Assembly (NCBI RefSeq): GCF_964204645.1
Contig: NC_134028.1
Coordinates: forward strand, 21,426,153 to 21,490,152
DNA from: Tubulanus polymorphus
Taxonomy: Eukaryota; Nemertea; Palaeonemertea; Tubulaniformes; Tubulanidae
Direction: 5' to 3'
DNA length: 64,000 nt
The translations under genes and the position numbers were made by a program. Positions 35,901 to 47,097 of the stretch are shown here, piece by piece (the first letter of the stretch is position 1; each line of letters begins with the position of its first letter). Below the pieces are notes generated by a model. That model saw only the letters and a program-made list of their open reading frames with translations, had not been told where the DNA came from and did no database searches.

Positions 35901-36094
35901 AATATATCAGTTAAATGAAGAAATCCCACACTTCGAATTAAATTATAGGTTAGAATTTATTATTTTGAAACCAAAAATTATTTTCTGGTTTCAAAATAAT
36001 AAATTCTATCCTAAATTTTAATTCGAAGTGTGGGATTTCTTCATTTATCTACAGTATACATGGATTATAGTGTTTATTCGACAACTGATATATC
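35901..36094. repeat. Palindromic insertion upstream of GPCR copy 5
   Basis: The foldback unit seen at 57-250 and 5221-5414. Some substitutions improve the pairing (AAGTGTGGG restored in the right arm). Confidence 0.75.
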
Positions 36095-36535
36095 AGTCTT
36101 GGACCATGGGCCCTCAGACTAGTGGGCTGTTCAGAAATATAGATCCTCAAAATTATCTTTCGTGAATTTCAGTTTGGGACTTGCCTAATGATAATCCTCA
36201 ATAGTCACAGAGTTTCAAATATACACAGCGCTATGCATTAACAATATGTACTCCGGATGTTTCTTTCTGACAGTATATCTATGCCATATAGTTTTTGCAT
36301 ATATTTACATAGTAGGGAATATAAATAGTTGTTATTTCATATGCATACACTATCCCATTACATAATATTTGTCATTTCATTATTCCTGAATAGATTAACT
36401 TTTTCGACTTTCATCTCAATTTTCAAAACACATTTTATAGCGAGTTAGATTGAGTTGACGACAACGATGATACGGCTGCGCAATGGAGTCTGTAGGTACA
36501 ACCAGTGAATCTTTGCGCAGCAAATTTTCACACTG

Positions 36536-36568
36536 AAAGCTTCTTTTATAAATCTAAATTGAAGCTTT
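36536..36568 (+). promoter_or_regulatory. TATA box inside a small hairpin, GPCR copy 5
   Basis: TATAAA at 36547-36552 lies between AAAGCTTC and GAAGCTTT, 72 bases before the ATG. Confidence 0.5.
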
Positions 36569-36623
36569 ACGAATATTAGTGCGTGGAGTGTATTAGCTTA
36601 AGAAACATCTCATTCACTTCAAC

Positions 36624-37649
36624 ATGTACGGAAATAGGACGACGCCGCAGTTCTCCTCGGGAAGCTCCTTGTGTTCTATAAATTTGAAACTTCAATACGC
36701 TTCATTTCCACTGCATGTCTATATAGGAATTCCTGTATCAGTGATAGGAATCATTCTTAATGTTCTATCAGTCGTCGTTTTGAATCAGATGTCAACAAAA
36801 AGCTTTAATTCAGCATTTTTTCTGTTGAAGTTTCTCAGCGTGGCCGATAGTGCATTTTTGGTCACCGATTTGAACTATAGGGGTTTAAGATACCTGATTA
36901 CGATGATACAACTCGGGTTCGATGTATTCAGGATGTCGTCTGCGATGCAACCACTGATGCTGATTTGTACAGTAACCGCCAGGGGCATAGCTCTACAGAA
37001 TCGTAATTGGACGATAGTTCTAATGAGTTTAGACAGACTCGTTCACGTTGTGTTTCCTTTTAAAGCCCTCAAATGGTTCACACGTAGTCGAAGTCTCGCT
37101 GTAGTGATTGCACTGACGTTACTTTCAATTTGTAGTCAAATTTATAAATACTTCTACCTCAGACTTAAATGGGCGAAACGAACTTGTCCCCACAGGAAAC
37201 CCGGTTATAGAGTAATTTTTGGAAGGGTTAATGTATCTGTCGGTCGGTTTTATGGTCCCACGTTAAGTTCGTTGGCACCGTTAATGTTTCTCGCCGCGTT
37301 CGCAGTCGCAACGCTGATCTTAACAATGCAAATACGCAGGCGTCAAAAGGAAGTGGCTGCTAGTACTAGCGACAAAAATTCGACGCAAGCGATGAAAATG
37401 ACATTATGTATCATAGGTTTACATGCATTGTTTGAATTGCCCGGTGGTATAAACAACATTCTGATCGGTTTGAAACGTTATAAAAAGATTAAATATCCAG
37501 TTGAAGGAATTACAGATCCCGTGGTAGGTCTACTCAATAGAATCGATTCGGTAAGTAATTTCATTATTTTTGTTCTAGCTAGTCCTTCCTTCCGTAAATC
37601 GTTAAAGAATACTCTGTTCAAATGTCGATCAACATACTCACAAAGATGA
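36624..37649 (+). CDS. Class A GPCR, copy 5 (341 aa)
   Basis: This intact single-exon receptor begins ATGTACGGAAATAGG. It has the same seven-helix plan as copy 2, differing at scattered residues. It keeps SVADS in TM2, DRL after TM3, FELPGG in TM6 and SNFIIFV in TM7. It ends in KCRSTYSQR-stop, which is probably the ancestral C terminus since copy 3 ends almost identically. Its 3' flank is unrelated to those of the other copies, so the duplicated segment ends here. It is convergent with the Ig/FN3 receptor gene. Confidence 0.9.
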   Translation: MYGNRTTPQFSSGSSLCSINLKLQYASFPLHVYIGIPVSVIGIILNVLSVVVLNQMSTKSFNSAFFLLKFLSVADSAFLVTDLNYRGLRYLITMIQLGFDVFRMSSAMQPLMLICTVTARGIALQNRNWTIVLMSLDRLVHVVFPFKALKWFTRSRSLAVVIALTLLSICSQIYKYFYLRLKWAKRTCPHRKPGYRVIFGRVNVSVGRFYGPTLSSLAPLMFLAAFAVATLILTMQIRRRQKEVAASTSDKNSTQAMKMTLCIIGLHALFELPGGINNILIGLKRYKKIKYPVEGITDPVVGLLNRIDSVSNFIIFVLASPSFRKSLKNTLFKCRSTYSQR

Positions 37650-38369
37650 ACTTCTCGATGTGCATCGTGCGTAAAACAAAGATGATGCCACGGAGGCTAT
37701 GGAGGCTATAAACTAGTGAAAATAACAGAATGGCAATTTATTTTCATCAACATGTTACATTATTATAGACACTATTATAAAGAAATGGTTAAGGAAGAAA
37801 AATGTAACAAAATAATGGGCTATCTAGGGCGTGTCTATGGGCGCCAAAATGTCAGCGCCACGTAATTGCAAATGACGTCACGACGGAAACCCGGAAATAA
37901 TTAACTAAATAACTAAATTATCTAGAGTACCGTATGTTGACTGCGACATCATTATACTGACTCGATATTTCTACATACATTTTGACTTTTTCAAACATCT
38001 AAAATCTAATTCGGGTAATGAATGACATATATTCATATCATTTTTGTATCTGTTTTATACGGGGTAAATTTGCATGTGAAATGGTGCATCTATTTCAGGT
38101 TTTTACCCAGACGTCGAGTCATTGAGAATTGTGCGCAAATTTATAGCCGAAACGTAAAAACAGCTAAAGTAGTAACGATGTTTCAAGATAAAAGAAATTG
38201 AATCGAACATTTCTATTTCCGGTTTTCCAAGATGACGCCACAAAAGTGTACGTGACGTCATCTGCTGACATTTCAGTGCATGACTTCGCGGCGCAAAAAA
38301 TGTCGCCCATACGTACCCAGAAGCATCCTCACAACATCATTAGATACGTGGAGTTATATCGAGCCGAAT
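37650..38369. other. Convergent intergenic spacer
   Basis: No gene. A GCCGAAACGT stretch near 38135 recalls hammerhead or Penelope-like termini but lacks the rest of the motif. Confidence 0.45.
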
Positions 38370-41300
38370 TCAGGTCGATATGAACTTGGAACGGCGAAAC
38401 GTACCTGCAAAATATATATGACGTACCGGAATCAATTTACGATTTTGGTAAAACAAATTCTGTGACAATTACATGCAGATATGATAAGTGTTAAATTCCA
38501 ATAATCCAAAAGAAATTTGTAGAAATAAATTCACAATAGATTTTATCTTGAATTTGATAATATGTTTCGAATAAAGACTTCCTTCAGGGAAATTTGTCGG
38601 ATAAAATCTAATGGTGGGTTTTAGTTTCCATATAGATATATATACTTGACTAATAAAACGTACCAATGATTTGCCTGCCGTTAACAATTATAAACAAAGC
38701 AACGAATAGCAGTATAGCTACTGAAGTACAGACAATCAGAATGACGTCACCATCAATACTTTGAAATGCACCTTCTACAAATACAGAGTAACATTCAATA
38801 ACTGAGTATTGAGCATGTTTTGCAAGTTCGAGATATTGTACAATTTTCGTGTAAGATGAATGAGTAGAAAATCCGACAGTGTCATCATACTGAGCATACG
38901 GCCGAAGTGTCTCTTTTTAATCAATCAGTAAATTTCATTTCAGATAAGGTCTTCTATAGACTATTAGTTTTATGCCTCACAAATCGCAAAAGCGAGGTAC
39001 ATGTATGTTGCAGATATACATATTGTATATTCGCATCTTTCTAAACATTTCGTCTTTATTCCGTAATTAATTGCGGGACTTTGTACTTCACAAGACAAGT
39101 ACTGAAAATAAAGGTAGGAGTAAGTTTTACCTTCTACTAAGATGGCGATTACGGACCTCGAATATATGACGTCACCATCGTCAACTAATCTAACCGTGTA
39201 CTTGTAGAGGGCGTTATGGTCGATACGTGCTTGTATCTGACCAATCAGCGACGAGAAATTGAAAGACCGACAACATCCAGGTGTCGCTGCAGTTGTGTTT
39301 GGAGAACAAACCTGAACGCTGACAATAACGTCATCTCGCAGAGGGACTGGTTCTGCTAAATCAACGGTTACTTTATCAGCCGATTGGAAAATGACTACAG
39401 ATTCTATGAATTTCGGTATAAATGCAGAACTAGATTTATTTCCTGAAAATAAAAGAGTTCATTTCAATATGTTACAAAATACTGTTTGGAAAGAGCAATA
39501 AATACATGTATATGAGTCAAACAAGTTACTTAACTAGAGTAGAGTAATAGTTGCATCCAGACGTGGAGAAAGTATGATAAGATTAAAATCCACTATATAC
39601 AAATTTAAATGGTTAAGAGTGAAATTAATTCATCAGGAATTAAGACACGATGTTTCGGGCTCCCTCTAGAGACCCTCGTCAGGTTTCTGACTCTCTTTCC
39701 CTCTAGGTACTCTAAGTTACGTATGTTTGAAGAAATATGTGAAAGGAATTTCGTTTTCATTTCTTTAGGTTTGAATCTTGTTCAGTCACCTTTAGTTGTG
39801 ACTGTTATTGTTCCAGAAGGAGCGGTCACCGAGTCATCATTTGATTGTCGACTCCAGTCTTTAACTCTAATCTCATATTCACTGTGTGGTGATAAACCTG
39901 TTAACTCTGTCTCAGCTCTCACCGTCAGGTGGCGTCTTACACTCGAGGAGTCTACAGCAGATACAATTGAAGTTTTCCAATTGGAAGCTCCAGCGAGTCG
40001 GTAGTCGACCATGAAATACTGATTCTCCTTTGAAGACAACGAGACCCAAGAGAGTTTTGCCGATTCGCTTGAAAAGGATAAAACTTGAAGATCCTTTATT
40101 CGACTTTGCCAGGCTACAAAATGAAATGAGTTGTAAAGAAATAACCTGCAACTTCAATTACCTTATTTCATTGAGAACGTTAAAATCATACTGATTATGC
40201 CAATTACCAGGGGATATGAGTCGCATATTGAAGTAGGTTTCTAAACCGTTCGTTGTATTTTTTAACCAGCACCTATAAATGCCGTAATCATCCCATTTAA
40301 CATTCCATATTTGGATTCTCCACTGTCCGTAGTAATATCTCGTCTCGCCTCTTTTTCCCCAGTTTGTCGGCATTTTTCTGACAACGCGTTTTGTACCAAA
40401 TCGACAGGAATTAACGACCGAACGTTGGTTATTCTTACACTTTATATCAACGGTGTCTTTTGGGTTCAGTTGATGATAGAATATCTTGAATTCGGCTTTT
40501 CCACCGATGTATGGTTTTCGTGTAAGGGTAGAGCTTGGGTGATATAATTTCGGGGGCTCTGAAAAATTCTGAACATGATAATGATAATGATGAATACAGC
40601 AAAGCAACGATAACGGGTTTTCTGCTTTGTTAGTTTGAATAAAGTTCGTATACAAATTTCGTCGAAATCGGGTATAAGATACGCAAGCAGGGTCAAGTGC
40701 CAAAAGAGGATCTTTAAAAAATTAGGTGCACTTTTTCTGGTTGAAATTAGAAATTAAATATGCTCACAATTTCACTGTTTTCTAAACAAAAGTCTTGGGG
40801 AGAAAATTCCAAGGTCACTAGGCTGAAAATGAGGTCCCCACCGCGAATCCCTAGATCCGCCACTGCATAACAATGTTCTAAACAATATATATTGAACAAA
40901 CGTTGTTTTTTCAACCTGAATTAAGGTCGTCATTGAAGATGCAGGATTGGATAGACCCATAGATTTATCTTAGGAGCTCGTGACGCTTCATAGATTACGG
41001 CATTGAAACAAGGCAGAAAACCCGTTATCGCTGGTATTGCGGCTATATTCTTTACATACCTTCACACGGTACCAATTTCCCAGTCGTATTCAACTTACAA
41101 TATACTTTAACGATTATCTCGCGTCTATCGTCACCTGCTTTATTCCGTTTAATACAATCATAGAAACCGCCATCCGTTCTTTTGATAGATGGAAATACGA
41201 GTTTGGATTCTTCCCCGATTCTGGCAGGTCTTACCGTCATTCGACCTTCTCGTCTGGCCCAACTGTAGATTAGAGGTTTCAGGGTATCGGGACCATCCCC

Positions 41301-43647
41301 AGTACACGTAATGACGAGGTCCTGATTATTCTCAACGATAATAGTGGGATTCGACGCATAATGCTCCCAAATGATTGGTCGAGAGGAGTACGGCTCTAGA
41401 TCAGTTGCACTTGGTCGAACTGAAAACACAAAAATGTCGAATCTTTTACATAAGATCTTGCGGACTATTTAACACATGGAAAACGACAAAGAAACTTAGA
41501 TTAGGCAGCCGAGAAAAATTACACAAACTGGAATCGAATGCGTATGCTTCAAACCGATGTAAATTCGACTGACCTTCTAATTATATATGTACTTCAATTT
41601 CCGATTCAGAAATTAAACCCCCGGTTTAGTTCCCGACAGGTGTGACTTTAAAGTGGGTTCATTAGGGACTTGCCAATTAATGATCTAATAAAATCAATTA
41701 ACTAATTTTGTCGACAATCTTCCATCAAAACCAAAAGTATACAAGACGTATGCTTACGTACATATGACTTTAATCTGAGTTGATGAATGTAGAGTGTTGT
41801 TATATCTGCAACTCCAAGTTCCATCGTGAGTGTATGATGCTGTAGTGACGAGACCATAAACTGTTCTGGACATCCAATCGCATTCACCGAAAACTGTGTG
41901 ATAGCCCTCATGTCGAGGTGCCTGATGTGAGAAATCAAAGAAAATAGATATGCTATCAACTCATCTGCCTAGGGCAAGAGATCAGAATTTGAAAGAAAAA
42001 TCTTCGGGAATAGACCGCACTTAAATCTGTTTTAAGACTGGCGAGACCCCTTTGGCGCGTAATCTCAAACTCAAGCGGTTACAGATCAGTCGTCAGGAAA
42101 GATATTCAAAAAATTTCAACGCAGGCCCAAACTGCAAATAACCCTCTTTAACCTCTGTGAATATTTGAAATATAGCTTAAATGTGTACTTAGATATTTCA
42201 AAATTAATAGATATCGCGATCTTTTATGCGTGGTTAAGATATGCGGTCCTTTGTTTCACATCGTCACTGCTCTCAATTGTTGAGTTCAAAACATCCAAGA
42301 ATCACCGGCAAATACCTGCATCTCATTTCCTTTAAAATGGTGTACGAATTAAGTTCGTCGAGTAAGAGACTGCAGAACTATATGATATTCAATCTAAACT
42401 TATGTTTTAAAAATGAGCGCAAATTATCGCAACAATGGGGACCTCGAGGGACCGCCACAAAATGGCGCTTAGAAACTGGAAACTTCTTTATTGTTCATTG
42501 CGTTGGCTTCAGCAGATGCTAGGCGATTGCCTCAGCAAAGGCACTTTTTTCAAAAAGAGGCACTTTATGTGAATCAGCGCCTGTACAGTACAAGTCATCA
42601 GGATCAGCCTGATCAAAAATTTGAAAAATTCTCAAATTTAATACGAATTTTCCTGGCTTTCCAAAAATGGCATTTCAGATCTTTTGAGTGCCTCGCGTGA
42701 GGCATGTGAGGCAACATAAATCCGCCAGTGAGATGGTCTTAAACTGGTCACAAATCTAAGCCGTGACTGCAACTTCGATCATTAGACTTGTCTAAAGTTG
42801 TTAGATTGGCTACAGAACCAAAATGAGCCGAGACTGGTCATAACTCTTAAGCCACGAGTGTGCAAATGGCCCTTCGGAAACAGAAATTTCTGCTCACCTC
42901 ACATTTCCAGTGAGTAAGTTCCACTGTGTATCTCGTAACATTATCACGTGTGTGAACTAAAGTAATAGGTTCACCGCAGAAATCTTCCTTGTCATCAACG
43001 ATGCATCTGATCCAAGATCTCTTATTGAATACGGGTTCTTTGGGAACTACTTCTATCGTTATATTAGTGAAAGGTCTACATTCCTCACCTATACGGTCAA
43101 TAGAAATATATACCGGTACATTGTTTCTATAGGCAATTATTGTTTATGATATACATACATACATTAGAAAAGAAAAATATTATTATGAAGAAAAACTAAG
43201 AAAGTAGTGACGTTTCCTCACGGTCAATAGACATTATCGGTACATGGTTTCTATAGCCAATTACTGTTTATGATATATATACAAAAGAAAAGAAAAATAT
43301 TATCATGAAGAAAAACTAAGAAAGTAGTGACGTTTCGACTCGTCTTCATAGCCATTTCTAAAACAGTTTTGAATCTGATCTCGTAATTTCTTCGTGATAA
43401 TTGTGGGTTCCTACTTCAATGGAATCAATGGGTCCATGGTGAAAACATACTTGAAAACAGCAAGTTCATTCGAAATGAACTGTGTACAGTGTATGATGAA
43501 AAAATCGGACATGTGAGCTGAGCGACCTATCTGTACGAACGATTGTATAGAAACAAAAGAAAAAAACTCACAAAAATATAATTCCATAAGCATCAACGTC
43601 ATGACGAACACAACACCAACAATCATAACACAATTGTACATCATCAT
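38370..43647 (-). CDS. Type I membrane receptor: signal peptide, 3 Ig-like, 2 FN3-like, TM
   Basis: Nine minus-strand exons: 43572-43647 (signal peptide, MIVGVVFVMTLMLMELYF core), 42898-43088 and 41762-41921 (one Ig-like module split by a phase-0 intron, ending DGTWSCRY), 41106-41419 (Ig-like, LVITC...GGFYDC), 40208-40568 (Ig-like, VDIKC...YGIYRCW), 39790-40113 (FN3, LTGLSPHSEYEIRVKD), 39131-39442 (FN3-like), 38664-38774 (TM, VILIVCTSVAILLFVALFII) and 38370-38404 (tail GTFRRSKFIST). The sum is 1884 bases, about 627 residues. Almost all introns are phase 1, as usual for Ig/FN3 modules. The junction 41106/40568 is uncertain: a stronger GTAAGT donor at 41098 would create TAG with the nearest acceptor. 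A cell-surface adhesion or cytokine-receptor-like role is possible; no WSxWS box, kinase or ITIM-like motif is seen. Confidence 0.7.
39631..39695 (-). ncRNA. Hammerhead-ribozyme-like motif in an intron
   Basis: The minus strand has CTGACGA (39682-39676), a GGG...CCC helix II and CCCGAAAC (ending 39652), followed by ATC. CUGANGA-helix-GAAA is the conserved hammerhead core. TCAG upstream can pair with CTGA downstream as distal helix I. Such motifs occur at Penelope-like retroelement ends. Helix I near the core is imperfect, so activity is doubtful. Confidence 0.4.
40700..40865. repeat. Partial CAGnGGCGGATCCAG-family element
   Basis: It ends CTAGATCCGCCACTG at 40851-40865, the complement of the TIR of the elements at 56843 and 60435. 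The other end was not found; it sits in an intron of the Ig/FN3 gene. Confidence 0.4.
41558..41665. repeat. Dispersed repeat, intronic copy
   Basis: GTAAATTCGAC...GTACTT...TTCCGATT followed by CCCCCGGTTTAGTTCCCG matches 44290-44400 at moderate identity. Its nature is unknown. Confidence 0.5.
42042..42484. repeat. Single arm of the large foldback family
   Basis: Matches the right arm of 16916-18140 (CTCAAACTCAAGCGGTTACA and onward), then continues through GACCGCCACAAAATGG to the family end AGAAACTGGAAACTT, which the right arm there lacks. It lies in an intron of the Ig/FN3 gene. Confidence 0.65.
43087..43345. repeat. 127-bp tandem duplication at intron 1 / exon 2
   Basis: Two units begin CGGTCAATAG (43094 and 43221) and end GAAAGTAGTGACGTTTC. 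The duplicated sequence lies in intron 1, directly upstream of the second exon of the Ig/FN3 gene (acceptor at 43089-43090). Confidence 0.75.
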
Positions 43648-43840
43648 TACGAACGAATTCTTCTATTTCCTCTCAATATACATATAGATGCATATACGTA
43701 CATATTCCCTCCGGTAGCTTGATTCAAAACATCAGCGAAAAATGTATACAATAACACAGAGTAAGACTGAGAGTTGGTTTTTTATTTAGTAAAATTAGGT
43801 CAATTGATAATTTGTTTTTCGCTTAGCGAAAGCTATATGT

Positions 43841-44089
43841 TTATAACGAATACCCATTGGCACATAGGGCATTCAGGGCTATGTCACGTCGAATAGCGTC
43901 GAAATTCTTTTTCGGAATCATTTCTCTTTTTTTACGTTCGGGAGACGAGTATGGAAAGTAAATGTTTGTGTTAATTTCTACTTTTAGTCGTTCGAATCTT
44001 GATTTACCGAGACTAACCCTGGATTGCTCAACCTCACTACCTGGACTATGGCCTTTGAAGTGAGTATGACTCGACTCACCACGTTGCAT
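43841..44089 (-). other. Open frame of unknown status, 82 codons
   Basis: A charged frame (SRFERLKVEIN, SSPERKKREMIPKK) upstream of the Ig/FN3 gene. An overlapping 101-codon frame occupies the same strand. No domain, signal peptide or supporting splice context is obvious. It could be a terminal exon of another gene or chance. Confidence 0.2.
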
Positions 44090-44289
44090 TTCGTGGGTGG
44101 AAATGTATCGGAAATGCTTTGTACGTTATCGGGAAAATCTTTTTTTAAATATCGTCTATAAACTGTATCCACTGATACCGGTAGAAAAAAATGTAAAATT
44201 TGACTTTGGTGAGAAACTAAATTCAGTATAGTTTGTTCGTGTTTAAAGCTGACAATATTGTTAACACGAACCGGAACCAAAATTTCCAA

Positions 44290-44400
44290 TTATGTAAATT
44301 CGACAGATCATCCAACTAAATCTGTACTTCGAATTCCGATTTCAAAATTCAGTCCCCCGCTGTTTTGTTCCCGGCGGGTTTGTAAGGGACTCACTTTATC
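44290..44400. repeat. Dispersed repeat, second copy
   Basis: Relative of 41558-41665, sharing GTAAATTCGACAGATC and TCAGTCCCCCGC...GTTCCCGGCGGG. Confidence 0.5.
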
Positions 44401-45091
44401 ACTTTATCAAATCAAATCAAGTCATTAATCAAATGAAATGAATCGTGGAAGCTGTGAAAATCTAAATGATCACTATTTCAAGCATTTATTGATTGACGTT
44501 TGTTTAAGCTAATTCCAAGCGTACCGATAACAAAACATGTGTCTTAAGTTTTCAGCTAGCCACAACATTGTTCAGCTAAAAAAGGGAATCGCTTCCGTTT
44601 CCTCTGCACATTCCATCTCGTTATTTCCCGCCATCCCGCCACAGGTTGTTCAGCCACGCACGAACTCTGCGTGCTCACTGTTCGTTGCAAGGGATCAACG
44701 ATAACCCTGTCTGGTAACCTCGTCTGCGGTAGTAACTTGGTTGCTGATCGGCGATTTCAGATACTGAGTAGCAGAGCAAAAGTTTATAGCGACTGAAAAA
44801 AACAAGTTCTGACGTAAGTTGCTTTAAAAAAACATACAGTATATTCACTGAAAATGCACAAGATTGTATCTTAAAACTGAAGGTTCATTCAAGGATAAAT
44901 TTGTGCGAGATTATCATTACCTTGACATTCAAACTACAATAACAGTAGAATCAAGGACGAACAATCTATGCAACATTCTTTTAAGAAGGTTCAAATATAC
45001 ATATGGCTGTACTCCGAGCTTTGATGCAAAACTGTGTGGGCCAAAGGCGAACATCGAAAATCGGAGGTCGATGCATTTGAAAAGTGCAGGT

Positions 45092-45202
45092 GGACCCAGT
45101 TCCACAGTTGCGAGTTAAGATTTGACTCTGAGTTAACTCCTTGAAAATGAACTGATTTTAACTCAAAGTTAAGTCTAACTCACAACTCGTGGAACCGGGT
45201 CC
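45092..45202. repeat. Dispersed palindrome, copy 2
   Basis: GGACCCAGTTCCACAGTTG at the left and its complement CAACTCGTGGAACCGGGTCC at the right, with GAGTTAAGA and TTTTAACTC inside. Related to 24846-24950. Confidence 0.65.
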
Positions 45203-45566
45203 TGGATCCAGTTTCATGACGGTGAGGTTTGAATTGTTGTGCTTATTGGAAAATCGCAGTTACGTAAACCAAAATCCCACGAGTTTACTTCGTGAAACCA
45301 GGGCAGTTTTTTAGCAACAAAACGGTCACAATCAACAAGATATTTTTTTTCTTATCACACTAACAGACATAAAAAATAAACTCTGCCAATTTCTCGGAAA
45401 GGTTGTAAAAGAATGTGGTTTTCGTATAGTAACACGATTCAAATAAAACGGTTAAAATAATACGCTATCTACTAGTATATATAACCAGTTGTTCCTACAA
45501 TTAGTTTGGTTTACGTGAAATACCACACGCCTTCATATTTACACAACCATCAACCGTTTTTTTTTT

Positions 45567-45575
45567 ATCTTGCAG
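45567..45575 (+). promoter_or_regulatory. Splice acceptor before the LOX-like coding exon
   Basis: A T10-rich tract and ATCTTGCAG end at 45575. It implies a spliced 5' UTR, since the frame upstream of the ATG at 45658 carries no better start. Confidence 0.5.
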
Positions 45576-45657
45576 AAACCAGACAGAGGCTTTTATCATC
45601 ATTGTGAAAAGGGCAAAAGGAAGGTGCGTCTCGTATTTTGAGAGTTTTCACGAAACG

Positions 45658-47097
45658 ATGGTGATCGCTTATGATGGAAGGATAACTTATGTTATTCAAG
45701 TAATTCAGTTGTCAGTTTGGGCTGTATTGGTGTCTGCTGTACGCCAGAAAACACCCCCAGCAGTTGAAGGTGACGTTTTGCTTATCGGCGGTAAAAGCCC
45801 CAACGAGGGAAATGTACTGATTTATCATAATCACGATTGGGGGTTCGTGTGCGATGACTATTGGGATATCAAAGATTCTACAGTCGTCTGTCGACAGCTC
45901 GGATTCTCCGGAGTTGAATCTACAACTGTTGGCGGTCAATTCAAGCAAGTGCGAAGGAGACGTAGGATATGGTTAGATGACGTACGATGCACCGGCGAGG
46001 AGAACAAATTAAACCAATGCAACGCATCCAGATGGGGACGTCACAATTGCATAGCTTCCGAGGCGGCTGGCGTCATCTGCCGACAAAAAGAGGAATTGCC
46101 ACCGATGGATAGCCCCGTTGACCAAATCAAACCCCCAGATTTAGACTATAAGATCAGATTAGAAGGTGGCCGTGACGAATCTGAAGGCTATGTACTCGTG
46201 TTTATGGACGGAGTTAAAGGGACTATATGTGCCGACGAGAATTGGGGATTGTTAAATGCGAGAGTAGTTTGTCAGGAATTGAATAGAGGCTACGGTAGAG
46301 GCATAAATAACGATGCATTTTACGGTGGTGCAAATTTACCTAAGCTGATAAGCGGGATCCGGTGTAGAGGCGATGAATCGCGTTTGTCCGATTGTTCGTA
46401 CGTATCCGCAAAGAAAAACGTGAAATGTCGTCAAACGCGAATAGCGGCAGTCCAATGTAGCCACGATCTGCCCGATCTAGTACCAGATATGGCTTTGATA
46501 GAATCGTCTGCGTATATGCAAGACCGACCACTTTTCTATCTACAATGCGCAATGGAGGAAAACTGCCTTTCGCATAGCGCAAATGCGATTTTTCGTACTC
46601 TATCTGATTGGCATATTGAAAGGCGACGCCTACTAAGATTTTCTAGTAGTATACTGAATAACGGTACTGCTGACTTTCGTCCGGATATACCCAAATACCT
46701 TTGGGAATGGCACGATTGTCACGTTCACTATCATAGTATGTCGATTTTCGCACATTACGATGTACTTGACGCTAAAGGTGAAAGCAAAGCTCAGGGACAC
46801 AAAGCAAGTTTCTGTCTCGAGGATTCGGCATGTAAAGACGGTATAAAGAAGCGCTACGCGTGCGTTGATTACGGGGATCAAGGTATCACACCGGGTTGTA
46901 TGGATAATTATCTACACGATATTGATTGTCAATGGGTGGATGTTACCGATTTGGAAACTGGAAGATACACATTTCGTGTAGTGGTTAACCCTGAATTCAA
47001 GGTTGCTGAATTGGATTATCGAAACAATGTCGTTTCATGTGATATGTATTACTCTGGTTTTCATCTAGACCTGAGAAATTGTCGCTTTGGGCAATAA
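45658..47097 (+). CDS. Lysyl oxidase-like protein with two SRCR domains (479 aa)
   Basis: LOX-family enzymes oxidise lysine side chains of collagens and elastin outside the cell, using copper and a lysine tyrosylquinone cofactor. The ATG at 45658 gives a signal peptide-like start (VIQVIQLSVWAVLVSAV). SRCR domain 1 spans about residues 38-140 (WLDDVRCTGEE), SRCR 2 about 164-267 (ISGIRCRGDESRLSDC) and the catalytic domain 270-479. The copper motif WHDCHVHYHSM starts at 351. K382 in GHKASFCLE and Y418 in DNYLHDIDCQW are 36 apart, the spacing of the LTQ pair in human LOXL2. All key residues are intact. Vertebrate LOXL2-4 have four SRCR domains; here there are two and the coding region has no intron, so it may descend from a retrocopy or an intron-poor lineage. 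Confidence 0.92.
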   Translation: MVIAYDGRITYVIQVIQLSVWAVLVSAVRQKTPPAVEGDVLLIGGKSPNEGNVLIYHNHDWGFVCDDYWDIKDSTVVCRQLGFSGVESTTVGGQFKQVRRRRRIWLDDVRCTGEENKLNQCNASRWGRHNCIASEAAGVICRQKEELPPMDSPVDQIKPPDLDYKIRLEGGRDESEGYVLVFMDGVKGTICADENWGLLNARVVCQELNRGYGRGINNDAFYGGANLPKLISGIRCRGDESRLSDCSYVSAKKNVKCRQTRIAAVQCSHDLPDLVPDMALIESSAYMQDRPLFYLQCAMEENCLSHSANAIFRTLSDWHIERRRLLRFSSSILNNGTADFRPDIPKYLWEWHDCHVHYHSMSIFAHYDVLDAKGESKAQGHKASFCLEDSACKDGIKKRYACVDYGDQGITPGCMDNYLHDIDCQWVDVTDLETGRYTFRVVVNPEFKVAELDYRNNVVSCDMYYSGFHLDLRNCRFGQ

